Shown here: one piece after another, positions 9,803 through 19,100 of the stretch
Numbering within the stretch: position 1 is the stretch's first letter
How the letters are laid out: each line of letters begins with the position of its first letter
The notes under the pieces: model-generated
Database searches by the model: none
Told to the model about the DNA's origin: nothing
The model's input: only the letters and a program-made list of their open reading frames with translations
Assembly: GCA_905221605.1 (NCBI GenBank)
Contig: CAJNDS010002113.1
Coordinates: 1,120,524-1,182,523, forward strand
Direction: 5' to 3'
Source: Symbiodinium natans
Lineage: Eukaryota; Sar; Dinophyceae; Suessiales; Symbiodiniaceae
Length of the DNA: 62,000 nucleotides
Position numbers and translations under genes: made by a program

Positions 9803-10252
9803 TTTGTCAGCCCGATGGTTGTTCCTCCACGCTGCCCATGGCAGCTCGCAGCTCAGCTACTTGTATGTTGGGGGGCGGGGGGGGGTTGGGGGGCGGTGTA
9901 CCCTAAACCCGAAACCCTAAACCCTAAACCCTAAACCCTAAACCCTAAACCCTAAACCATGAGCCTTGTGAACCCTTTAGGGCTTAGGGGTTGGGGTTTG
10001 GGCTTTGAACCTATGGATCCGGGACTGGAGTCGGCACTAAGTCCCAAACCCCAAATCCCTCGAGCCTCGCGCCCCTAAACCCTAAACCCTAAACCCTAAA
10101 CCCAAAGCCCTAAATCCTAAACCCTTAGCCTAACCCTAAACCTTAAACCCTAAACCCTAAACCCTAAACCCTAAACCCTAAACCCTAAACCCTGAACCCT
10201 GAACCCTGAACCCTGAACCCTTAGCCAAAACCCTAAACCCTAAACCCTACAG

Positions 10253-10317
10253 GACTTCGCAGCCGCTGGCTTCCGCGGGGGCGGCTTTGCGCTCCCTCGC
10301 GGCGGGCATGCGGGAAG
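10253..10317 (+). CDS. Exon of unknown gene
   Basis: Acceptor CTACAG|G lies at the end of a CCCTAAA array, with a possible GC donor (GAAG|GCTTAC). One frame reads TSQPLASAGAALRSLAAGMR and the other frame a Gly-rich stretch, so the phase is not fixed. Confidence 0.45.
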
Positions 10318-10326
10318 GCTTACACT

Positions 10327-10508
10327 TGGGGGAGGTTCATGGTGTTTATTAACCAATTATAAGGTTTAGGGTTTAGGGTTTAGGGTTTCGGGTTTAGGGT
10401 TTAGGGTTTAGGGTTTAGGGTTTAGGGTTTAGGGTTTAGGGAGACTTGTAATCCACTTAAAAACCCCTTAAGTGCCCGAATACTAGACGTACCATGAACC
10501 TCCAAGTA
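10327..10508. mobile_element. Family D inverted-repeat element split by a TTTAGGG array
   Basis: Left arm GGAGGTTCATGGTGTTTATTAACC and right arm ACGTACCATGAACCTCCAAGT (abbreviated) are separated by about eleven TTTAGGG units (10363-10440). It resembles 36192-36348. Confidence 0.65.
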
Positions 10509-10914
10509 TAGCAACACATGGCAAACATCCTCTCAAAGTGTTGGGGCCCTAGGGTTTAGGGTGTAGGGTTTTAGGGTTGTAGGGTTTTAGGCTTTCAGGG
10601 TTTTAGGGCTTTAGGTTTTTGGGGTGTTAGGATTTTAGGGTTCAGGGTTTAGGGTTGAAAAGGTTTTAGGGTTTCAGGGTTCTAGGTTTGGGGGGGGGGG
10701 GGTAGAGATTCTCAGTTGTCGGATTTGAAATCTATAGCATTAGGTCATCGCCCCAAAAAAAGAGAGGGAATCTAGGCTGATGTTGCAAGTACTTCTGGGT
10801 TAAAAACCCTAAGCCCTCAACTAAAGCGTGAAGCCCTGAACCCCAAACCCTAAACCCTAAACCCTAAACCCTAAACCCTAAACCCTAAACCCAAATCCCG
10901 GATCCGTTGTCCAG

Positions 10915-10974
10915 CGGAGGCCTGCAGAGGGCAACAAGCTGGCGCCTAGTGGAGAAGAGGCGCCGGGCTCACTC
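10915..10974 (+). CDS. Possible exon, unknown
   Basis: It follows GTCCAG after a CCCTAAA block and reads RRPAEGNKLAPSGEEAPGSL. A CCCTAAA block, not TTTAGGG, follows at once, so this is an exception to the usual polarity. The donor is unclear. Confidence 0.35.
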
Positions 10975-11309
10975 AGACCCTAAACCCTAAACTCTAAACC
11001 CTTAATCCCCTTACCCCCTTAAAACCGTTAAACCCTCAAATCCTTAAACCCTGAAACCCTTAATCCCTTGAGCCCTTGAAACCCTTAACAACTTAAACCC
11101 TGACCTAGCCAATCTAGAGCCGATCAGCGTCAATCAAATTCGGGCTTGGGGCTTCGGATTGGGCTTTAGGGTTTGGGCTTAGGGCCCCGAAACCCCGAAC
11201 ACACTTGTTCTGGTTATGTATCGTAAATCCGAACCCTAAACCCTAAACCCTAAACAAACCCTAACTTGTTGGGGATCCTTTTCAATCCGGGCTCCAGTTT
11301 GCTTTTCAG

Positions 11310-11369
11310 TATACTGGGGATCCACTTCAGAAGAGAGCAAGCCCTTGACCATCCTGACTTAAACCTTGG
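11310..11369 (+). CDS. Exon of unknown gene
   Basis: Acceptor TTTTCAG, donor GG|GTTTAGGG. It reads ILGIHFRREQALDHPDLNLG. The composition is clearly coding and the ends are clean. Family unknown. Confidence 0.55.
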
Positions 11370-11411
11370 GTTTAGGGTTTAGGGTTTAGGGTTTAGGGTT
11401 TAGGGTTTTGG

Positions 11412-11502
11412 GGATGTTCCCCCTTATACTAGCAGTCCTGAACCGGGATTATGATAGGGGGTACTATAATGCCAATTAAGGACTGTTAGTAGAAGGGGGA
11501 CA
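11412..11502. mobile_element. Palindromic element, family A, copy 3
   Basis: GATGTTCCCCCTTATACTAG and the complementary CTGTTAGTAGAAGGGGGACA flank the centre. It lies just after the TTTAGGG array that begins the intron at 11370. Confidence 0.75.
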
Positions 11503-11575
11503 GCCCAACCTAAACCCCCAAAGTATGTAAAATGATGGCCATTGTATGGATGTTGGGCTATGTCTTTGCACACCT

Positions 11576-11688
11576 GGGACCAAGAGAAGTCCCTCATTCC
11601 CTTTCTGCTAGGGTTTAGGTTCCCTTATAAGCCCCTGTAAACCACAAAGGGCACCCTTTTCATTCCTAAGGTTACTCTTGGGTCTAGA
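11576..11688 (+). mobile_element. TIR element, family C, copy
   Basis: Starts GGGACCAAGAG, has the family core TTCCCTTATAAGCCCC...AAAGGGCACCCTTTT, and ends GTTACTCTTGGGTCTAG. Confidence 0.7.
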
Positions 11689-11893
11689 AACTTGTGTGGG
11701 TTCATGTAGGGTTTAGGGTTTAGGGTTTGGGTCTGGGGTCTAGGGTCTAGGGTTTAGGGTATTAGGGTTTAGGGTTCAAGCCTCAAACCCTTGCGGAGGG
11801 CTGTTGAGCGTCTGTGTCGCAGCGATTTTCGCTTTCAGCTCAGCCCAGAGATCCAGCACTCCTGCGACTCGTGCGACTCTTGTGCCAGCACCT

Positions 11894-12010
11894 AGTCTCC
11901 TTTGTGGTACTTTACTGTAACTTTAGATCTTTAGCCTTTTTTGGGCTTATTGGGTTTCTTAATAAGGCAGCTAAAAGTTTAATTTTTTACTACCCTCCCA
12001 AGTGCAGCCA
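11894..12010 (+). repeat. Dispersed repeat family F, copy 1
   Basis: Shares TACTGTAACTTTAGATC, TTAGCCTTTTTTGGG, GGGTTTCTTAATAAGGCAGC and CTACCCTCCCAAGTGCAGCC with 18672-18786. It is not a palindrome and its function is unknown. Confidence 0.75.
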
Positions 12011-12383
12011 AGTCTCAGTTTTTTGTTGCCTCTCACGTTTGCCTCCGAAAAATGCCTTGTTTACTTTCTCTTCTCTCTCTAGAAGCTTCGCGAAGCCCTC
12101 ATGTACGGGGTTGACCACTCAGTTGGTATCCTCTCGGTGGGGGGGCGGGGAGGGGAGTGAAGGGTTTAGGGGTTTCGGGCTTATGGGTTGAGGGGTTCAG
12201 GGTTTGGGGGTTCAATTTGCTTCCCCAAGCCTTCCAGAGAAGCCAGGCGCTCTCCTAATCAAAAAACTACCGCTTCTAGTACCACTATGGAAGTAGGTAA
12301 CAACAACCGTACTACATAAGGATCTTGCCAGCCGAATTCCACACCAGTACTCTACATGGAACTTACTTTTCAGGGTAGTTGCA

Positions 12384-12500
12384 TGGTCCCTTACTATGGG
12401 CCCTTATGTACCCCTTACATACCCTATACAACCCAAGTGCCCAGCATTCAGAACCCTTTAGAGGAGGTAAGGGACCATACTGAGGGTCCATAGAACTACC
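12384..12500. mobile_element. Inverted-repeat element, family G, copy 1
   Basis: CATGGTCCCTTACTATGGGCCC on the left pairs with GGTAAGGGACCATACTGAGGG on the right (abbreviated). Related to 39652-39795. Confidence 0.6.
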
Positions 12501-12778
12501 CTTCGACACCAACCCAAGCCCAGATTGTAGGCATGAAGCCTGCCTTAGGGCTTCTAGGGTTTCTTTGGGGTTCATTGGGGTTCATGGGCTTTCTAGGTTT
12601 TTCTAGGGTTTAGGGTTTAGGGTTTAGCGTTTAGGGTTTAGGGTTAAGGGTGAGATTTCACATAACTTGATAGTTTGGGTGTCGGGTTTAGGTTGAGGGT
12701 GGCCTTGCCAAGGCCAGCTTGACCGGAGGCCCTCACCGCCCGAAGCCGCCAAGCCCTGTCGACCCTAAATTACAAAAC

Positions 12779-12895
12779 CCTGAACCCTGAACCCTGAACC
12801 CTAAACCCTAAACCCTAAACCCTAAACCCTAAACCCTAAACCCTAAACCCTAAACCCTGAACCCTAAACCCTAAACCCTAAACCCTAAACCCTAG
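12779..12895 (-). repeat. CCCTAAA array ending in an acceptor
   Basis: About 16 units. The last unit reads CCCTAG, which supplies the AG before the exon at 12896. Confidence 0.9.
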
Positions 12896-12972
12896 CTGTG
12901 ATGTCCAAGCAGGCAGGCGCATCGGATTCTGAAGGCTCGAAAGCCAGGAGTCCCCCTCCCAGAGGCCTCCCC
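12896..12972 (+). CDS. Possible first exon, unknown gene
   Basis: Follows CCCTAG. An ATG at 12901 opens MSKQAGASDSEGSKARSPPP then RGLP, and GTAGGG follows as donor. The Ser/Pro/charged content suits a disordered N-terminus or a transit region. It could equally be an internal exon. Confidence 0.5.
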
Positions 12973-13085
12973 GTAGGGTTTGCAGCGCTTAGCGGATTAA
13001 GATTTAGGATTTAGGATTTAGGATTTAGGGTTTAGGGTTTAGGGTTTAGGGTTTAGGGTTTAGGGTTTAGGGTTTAGGGTTTAGG

Positions 13086-13204
13086 GTACTTTCTTCAACA
13101 AAACCGGAGTCGCCTGTTGCTATGAAGCCAAGGCCCTGCCTGCACCATGGGAACAGGAGCCTCTGCCCACCCTGAGACTGCGACTTGGACCGGAGTTGAC
13201 TGGG
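13086..13204 (+). CDS. Exon of unknown gene
   Basis: Flanked by TTTAGGG on both sides; the AG of the last unit on the left may be the acceptor and GGG|GTTCAGGG the donor. It reads TFFNKTGVACCYEAKALPAP followed by a Leu/Arg-rich end. Unknown family. Confidence 0.45.
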
Positions 13205-13513
13205 GTTCAGGGTTTGGGATTTTAGGGTTTAGGGTTTAGGGTTTGGGGTTTGGGGTTTGGGGGCTCGGGTTTGGGGTTTAGGATTTAAGGTTTAGGGTTT
13301 GGGGTCTGCATCAGTGTTCGCGCGTGGGGAAGTGCGTCCTTTCTTTAGATTTTGGGGCGCACTGCACTCCCTATCGCGGGCTTGCATAGCTTAGTATCCC
13401 CACCCCCTACCTGAACGGTTCTCTTTCCGGGTTTCCCCCCTAAAACCTAAACCCTAAACCCTAAACCCTAAACCCTGAAAGGGCTCAAAGGCCAAATGGG
13501 GGGGGGGGCAGAG

Positions 13514-13632
13514 GCCTCAAACCGGAGACCCTGCTTGAGAAAGGCTTGATTTCGAAAGTTTCAGGGCGCAGACGCGGACAATTGCAAGCCTCAACCATTG
13601 CTTGCGGGCTCCCGGCAAGTCCCAGTCAGGGG
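13514..13632 (+). CDS. Exon of unknown gene
   Basis: Acceptor AGAG|G after a G-run, donor GGG|GTTTCGG. It reads LKPETLLEKGLISKVSGRRR followed by GQLQASTIACGLPASPSQ. The start faintly recalls ribosomal protein uL15 (a ...LLEKGLI.K... stretch) but no other uL15 block is nearby, so I leave it unnamed. Confidence 0.55.
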
Positions 13633-13762
13633 GTTTCGGCTTTAGGGTTTGGGGTTTAGGGTTTGGGGTTTAGGGTTTAGGGTTCAGGCCACAAACTCCA
13701 GAAGAGGGGTCCAGAAAGCAACAAAAACTCACAAAAAGCAGCCTCGAACCCAGCCCCGACAG

Positions 13763-13820
13763 GTGAAGAATGCATCGGGGGAGGACCTGAGCAAGTTTGT
13801 CGAAGGTGTGGCGGCCGAGG
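13763..13820 (+). CDS. Exon of unknown gene
   Basis: Acceptor CCGACAG|G and a textbook donor GTAAGG. It reads VKNASGEDLSKFVEGVAAEG in phase 0. Short, soluble, helix-like. Unknown family. Confidence 0.6.
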
Positions 13821-14026
13821 GTAAGGTCTTTTTGAAGTCGAGGGTTGAGGGTAAGCCCTAAGCCCGAAACCCTCTCTAAACCCTAAGCCCCCTTCGGGGT
13901 TGAGGTTGGGAGTTCAGGCGTGGGGCTTTTTTCGATTCTCTACTTTTTAGGGGTTAGGGCTTAGGGAGATGCGCACCCTCACTGCTCTCTAACTGAGCTC
14001 GGGCTCACGTTCCGGTGCACTGGCAG

Positions 14027-14091
14027 CCATCGTTATGCGGCACGCCGTGTGCAACGGTTCACAGAGGCGCAGAGAGGGCTACACTCACAAG
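14027..14091 (+). CDS. Exon of unknown gene
   Basis: Acceptor TGGCAG and GC donor (ACAAG|GCCCG). It reads IVMRHAVCNGSQRRREGYTH. The basic, non-repetitive composition supports coding. Confidence 0.5.
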
Positions 14092-14331
14092 GCCCGACAC
14101 TCTATAGACCCTAAACCCTACATCCGAAACTTCTTGTGTGTGCAGTTCTCTAAATTCTGTCTTTCCTCTTGTGGGCTCTTTCCTAGGAGCCCTTGTCTTT
14201 AGGTTTCTCAACCAAGAAGACATCATCATTTGGAGACCCGAAACCCTAAACCGTAAACCCTTCAGTACTTCGGCCCGGACCCTAAACCCGAAACCCAAAA
14301 TTCTAAAGACTACCTGATGAAACCTTTCGAG

Positions 14332-14415
14332 GTCTTTCGGCCGATGACAAGCAGCGCTTGCTCGGAGTGCTTTCAGAGAAGCTAGCCCAGTGGAAGCCCT
14401 TTTGCCCTTTTCTGG
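14332..14415 (+). CDS. Exon of unknown gene
   Basis: Acceptor TTCGAG|G, donor G|GTTTAGGG. It reads LSADDKQRLLGVLSEKLAQW then KPFCPFL. A charged amphipathic helix followed by an aromatic patch; clearly coding. Unknown family. Confidence 0.6.
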
Positions 14416-14461
14416 GTTTAGGGTTCAGGGTTTAGGGTCAAGGGTTTAGGGTTTAAGGGTT

Positions 14462-14610
14462 TTTTTGGGTTCATAGGGGTTCGTGGAGTTCATAAAGGTT
14501 CATGGGGCCATGGGGGTTCATAGGCGTTCATAAGGGTTCGTAGGGGTTCATTGGGGAGTTCATAGGGCTTCATAGGGTTTCACAGGAGTTCGTAGGAGTT
14601 CATAGGGGCT
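14462..14610 (+). repeat. GGGGTTCATA minisatellite
   Basis: Degenerate tandem units of about 10-13 bp (GGGGTTCATA, GGAGTTCGTA, GGGTTCATAGG) follow a short TTTAGGG array. Confidence 0.7.
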
Positions 14611-14962
14611 CAGAGTTTCTTGGTATCTGAGTGGTGCCATGACCCTCTTGCCTTTATTTTTTGAGGTGCCAGGTTTCCTGTTTGAAAGGGTCGTTATATA
14701 GGCCCCAAACCCAAAACCCCCAAAAGGGTACCCATATTACCCATATCGGGGTTTACGATGCTAGGGGTACCTTGTTGGGGCCCTCATGATGGGGGACTCC
14801 TACTATTTGGGGGGATCCATTTTTGGGGCCCCCTATTTTCGTAACCCCCAGATGATTAACATGGATCCTTGGCTCCCTAAACCCTAAACCCTAAACCCTA
14901 ACCTCTAACCCCTAAACCCTAAACCCTAAACCCTAAACCCTAAACCCTAAACCCCAACCAAG

Positions 14963-15063
14963 GAAGCCTGCCGTCCTCAAAGCGGAGAAGAGCCTCGGCG
15001 TCGTTGGGGGGGGAGTTCTTGTCGGGCCGACCTGGGGGTTTTGGGGCCTCTGGGCCGTTTCAG
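14963..15063 (+). CDS. Exon with a glycine/aromatic hydrophobic segment
   Basis: Acceptor CCAAG|G after a C-rich array, donor GTGCGTTTAGGG. It reads KPAVLKAEKSLGVVGGGVLV then GPTWGFWGLWAVS. A likely membrane segment; the Gly/Trp pattern is seen in thylakoid and transporter proteins, but I do not recognise it. Confidence 0.6.
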
Positions 15064-15574
15064 GTGCGTTTAGGGGTTAGGGTTTAGGGTTTAGGGTTTA
15101 GGGTTTAGGGTTTAGGGTTTAGGGTTTAGGGCTGGATGACAAAATTGTTTTGGAGAGGTCGTCGTGTTTTCGGAGGCCTCTAGCAGGCAGCTGTTGTAGC
15201 GGCATCCTATGTTGGGGCTCAAGCTTTGTAGCCGCAAGCCGAATCCCAGCCTTAATCTTGAGGGCAGGGTTGCAGTAGGGTTTAGGCTTTAGGGTTAGGG
15301 TCTAGGGTTTAGGTTTTAGGTTTTAGGGTTTAGGGTTTCGGGTTTCGGGTTTCGGGTTTGGGGTTTAGGGTTTAGGGTTCAGGGGATAATCCATAAACCC
15401 TTAACCCTTACACCTGACTAGACTAGACTCGAGGCAGACTTTGAAACTATCTCTTTCGTTTTGGTACTTCCGGATGGTTTAGGAACCCTAAGGAACCTAA
15501 ACCCTGAATTCTTAACCTTGAACCCTAAACCCCCAAACCCTCAGCCAAAATCCCGCTGATCAAGCCCCGCCAAG

Positions 15575-15619
15575 GAAAGCCTCGGGCGTTTCCGTGGCGT
15601 CGCTCGGCAGCATCGCTTG
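15575..15619 (+). CDS. Possible short exon
   Basis: AAG|GAAAGC acceptor context and a GTGGAT donor. Two frames are open (ESLGRFRGVARQHRL, or KPRAFPWRRSAASL). Weak. Confidence 0.3.
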
Positions 15620-15734
15620 GTGGATATAATCTTTTGTATACACCGAAACCCTAAAGCGTAAACCCTAAGTCCTTAGCCCTAAGCCCTAAACCCTAAACCC
15701 TAAAGGCCCTAAACCCTAAACCCTAACCCTGAAC

Positions 15735-15832
15735 ATGTTTGATGCATCGGCTGTCGGGGTCTGCTTGTTGAACTTGCTGGGTCTAGGATGGGAGGGCAGT
15801 TCGTTGCTGTTCTGTGGGCTGGTCTGTTTCGA
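15735..15832 (+). CDS. Possible first exon with membrane segments
   Basis: ATG at 15735 opens MFDASAVGVCLLNLLGLGWE then GSSLLFCGLVCF, and GTTTAGGG follows as donor. C-rich block on the left, G-rich on the right. Two short hydrophobic stretches. Unknown family; the ATG may be internal. Confidence 0.45.
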
Positions 15833-16125
15833 GTTTAGGGTTTTTTTGGGGTTTAGGGTTTAGGGTTCAGGAGTTAGGGGTTTAGGGTTTAGGGGTTTTG
15901 GCGGCTTGGGGCCAGGGTAAATCCAGAGTTCTGTTGACGGGCGACGCATTGATCTTCTACATTGCCTAACTTCGCAAGGAATCTACAGACGGACAATGTA
16001 AACCCTCAACCCTAGGGGGCAGACTGGCCTAAACCCGTGCGCATGCGCATGTGAAGCACATAGCTTGCGGCAGCAGCCCTAAAACGGTAGTCTTCAAGAC
16101 GCCTGCGCGTCCAAGCTGGCCTAAG

Positions 16126-16190
16126 GTTGATCTACTATTCAATGTATGGGCACATGACGGAGATGTGCAAGGACGGCTGTGCTTGTGAAG
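16126..16190 (+). CDS. wrbA: WrbA module 1, exon 1
   Basis: Reads LIYYSMYGHMTEMCKDG. SMYGH is the FMN phosphate-binding loop of WrbA. Acceptor CTAAG|G. It ends in phase 1 with a GC donor (GAAG|GCAAAT), which joins exactly in frame to the next exon. Confidence 0.8.
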
Positions 16191-19100
16191 GCAAATTCTT
16201 TTCCCCCGCCCCGCAATTGATCTCGCGACATTTACAGCCAGCACCTTGTATTTTGGCTCCGCCAGCCCAGCCCTCCCCCAAACCTGAAAGCCCAAACCGG
16301 AACTCAAGTGGGGTGGTTAAGGTTGAAGATGCCAGTTGCAAATCAACCCCTGAGTCGATTTGCTGATAAATGGCTGAGCTTGGTGGTGTTATGGGCTACC
16401 CAAACAGCGTCGACGCGCAAAACACGCATCCTTGTTGAGATGGTTGAGACCTTCCCCCTCCCCCCACCCCCTGACCCCGTACGCTCAAGTTGGGAGTGCT
16501 TTTTGCGCAAACAAGCCACCCTAAACCCTAAACCCCACGCCTCACGTTCTCCTTGCTTTCCTTGGGCAGGAGATGAAAAAGAGCCGGGACCCCTAGCTAT
16601 AGGTGATGCGTGCGACATTCCAGAGAGCAAAGCACTCTCGAGGAATAAGGAACCATAACTACTTCTTTCAGCATCCTCATGTGGATGAAAATGTAAAGCC
16701 CTGAGCCCTAAAACCTAGACTCTAAAGGGTCGTGGTCTTCAGGGTCTATCAGGGTTTCGGCATTTGTTCGATATACTCTATGTGTAGAGTTAGGATTCAC
16801 AGCATGCAGGATTGCAGGATACTGGAGCTTCGTCAACCCCATCAAGCCTAACTTTAAAAGGAGAGCTCGGCCCATCAATAGGTGTACAGTAAACTCCTTA
16901 CAAAGTTGGTTTAGGGTTTAGGGTTTGGGTTTAGGGTTTAGGGTTTAGGGCTTATCCCCATACCCCAGAAGGTATACTAAAGGGAATCCCGGCTCTAATC
17001 ATCCTTAAACCATGTTCCAACTTTCTGGAGTTTACCTTTTGGCGCACGTGCCATTATGCCCCTGCAATCAGCCCAGTAGTGTGTGTTTTATACCATCCTA
17101 AGCCCTTTAACAACCAAAACCCATTCATTGTTTGGATTGAGTTTTTCACTTCCTTTAGGGATGGCGGTGTGATGTCGAGAAGCCTTTTGAGCATGATATG
17201 GAAGAGCCAGGGAGATGTGGGCTATACAAGGGTTACCCCAAGGGTCCATCTTCCTAAATAGGGAATGCTCGGGCCTTAAAGTGCCTCCTACTAAGGGACT
17301 TTAAGGCCCAAGTACGGAATAATAAGGTACATGGACCCTGAGAGCTAGGGTTTTGGGATCAGGGTTTGATGTCAGGGCCTGTAAAAAAATTGAAGAAGCA
17401 AGGACCAAGGGTAAGCCCTAACTCCCTTTGATTAGGGCTCAGGTTCCCTTATAAGCCCCGTTAAACCAAAAAGTGCGCCCTTTTTGTTCCTGGGTTCCTC
17501 TTGAGTGTAGAAAGACTAGCAAGTAGCCCTAACCCTAAGCCCTAAGCCCTAAACCCCTAACCCCTAAACCCTAAACTCTAAACCCTAAACCCTAAACCCT
17601 AAACCCTAAACGCTAAACCCTAAACCCTAAACCCTAAACCCTAAGCCCTAAACTCTAAACCCTAAACCCTAAACCCTAAACTAAACCCCAAACAAGGCAT
17701 GGAGGAGAGCGGCGTGCAAGTGGACATGTTCCAGGCGCGAGCCTGGATGGGCCCATCAGGGTGTAGAGTTTTGCGTTTAGGGTTTAAAGTTTAGGGTTTA
17801 GGGTTTAGGGTTTGAGGGAGTTAGCGTTTAGGGTTTAGGGTTTGGGGGGGGGGTTAGAGTTTAGTGTTTGGGGTGTCGGGGGTTTAGGGTTTGGGGTTTG
17901 GGGTTTTTTAGGGTTTAGGGTTTAGGGAATGAGGGAATTAGGATATGTAGGGGGATAGAAGGCACCTAGTAACTTTCATTTCCTAGTCAGGACGAAGAAC
18001 CAGTAGCGAAATCATGATTTTGGGGACTACGCAGTTTTGGCGTTAAGATTTGCTTATGGGAACAGGTCTGACGACACTATGGGTTGCTCCGGGGTCCTCG
18101 GTTTTGGTGTTGCGTTTTGGGGTCTAGGGGGTTTTGCGGGTTTGGGGTTTTTGGCTTTCTGGGGTTTTGTTGTCTGGGTGCAGAGAAACCCTCAACCCTC
18201 AGCAAATTTTCGTGTTCAGAGCTGCCGGGGTTTAATCGGCTTTATAACTAACCTGAGAGCCTGCGCCTGGCTTCACTTCGAAGCCTACAACGAGGGGTGT
18301 AGAGGAAGACCTAAGCCCTAAACCCTAAACCCCTGATCCCCTTCTTGTTTGGGGTTTAGGGTTAGGTTCCCGTACAAGCTCTTTTAAACCAACAAGGGCA
18401 CCCTTTCTATTCCTAGGTTACCCTTGAGTTAGAGATTCGAGGCCGAGACCCGCAGGCCTTCAGGCCCTGGGTACGGACATGCTGCAAAGAAAAAGGCCCT
18501 TGGGGATGTAGATTGTGCGCTTTTGGGGGTTGCGTGCTTAGGGTCTGATCTTTGTTTTGCAGCATGAGCGCCTTGAGAAACCCTAAACCGAACCTTAGCT
18601 CCCAGCGTAGTTGACCGGATTGAGCTCCAATGCGAATTATCAAGCTTAGGTTAGAGCTCCTGAACTTCTCTTTGTGGTGCTCTACTGCAACTTTAGATCC
18701 TTAGCCTTTTTGGGTTTAGTGGGTTTCTTAATAAGGCAGCTAAAATTTGAATTTTTAGCTACCCTCCTAAGTGCAGCCAAGTTCTCTTCTCACATATTTG
18801 CACCACATCTTTCTGCCAGGTAGCAGAGACGCTTCCAGATGAGGCGGGTGCTTTGACAGGGTTGCGAGGATCGTTTGGAACGTGCCATCTCAGATTTGCG
18901 TGCTACAGTCTCACCGCATAGTAAATTTGGACCGGGCTAGGGCGTGGGGGCTGATGATCAGAGTACGAACATTTCGCATCTCTGCGTTTGGGGCTTTGTT
19001 TCGCACATACATTTAGCTTTGGAGGCTTCTTCAGTGAGCATCCGACCGCATGTTGCCCTGTCTCTTCCTAAGGAACCCTGAGGGTTTAGGGGGGTTTTAG

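Noticed and set aside
13514-13820. Ribosomal protein uL15
   Set aside because: Only a short LLEKGLI stretch resembles it. The glycine-rich N-terminal block and the C-terminal signature are absent nearby.
16308-16658. 116-codon frame overlapping the start of WrbA module 1
   Set aside because: It begins after the true exon, has no splice or family support, and competing frames are open.
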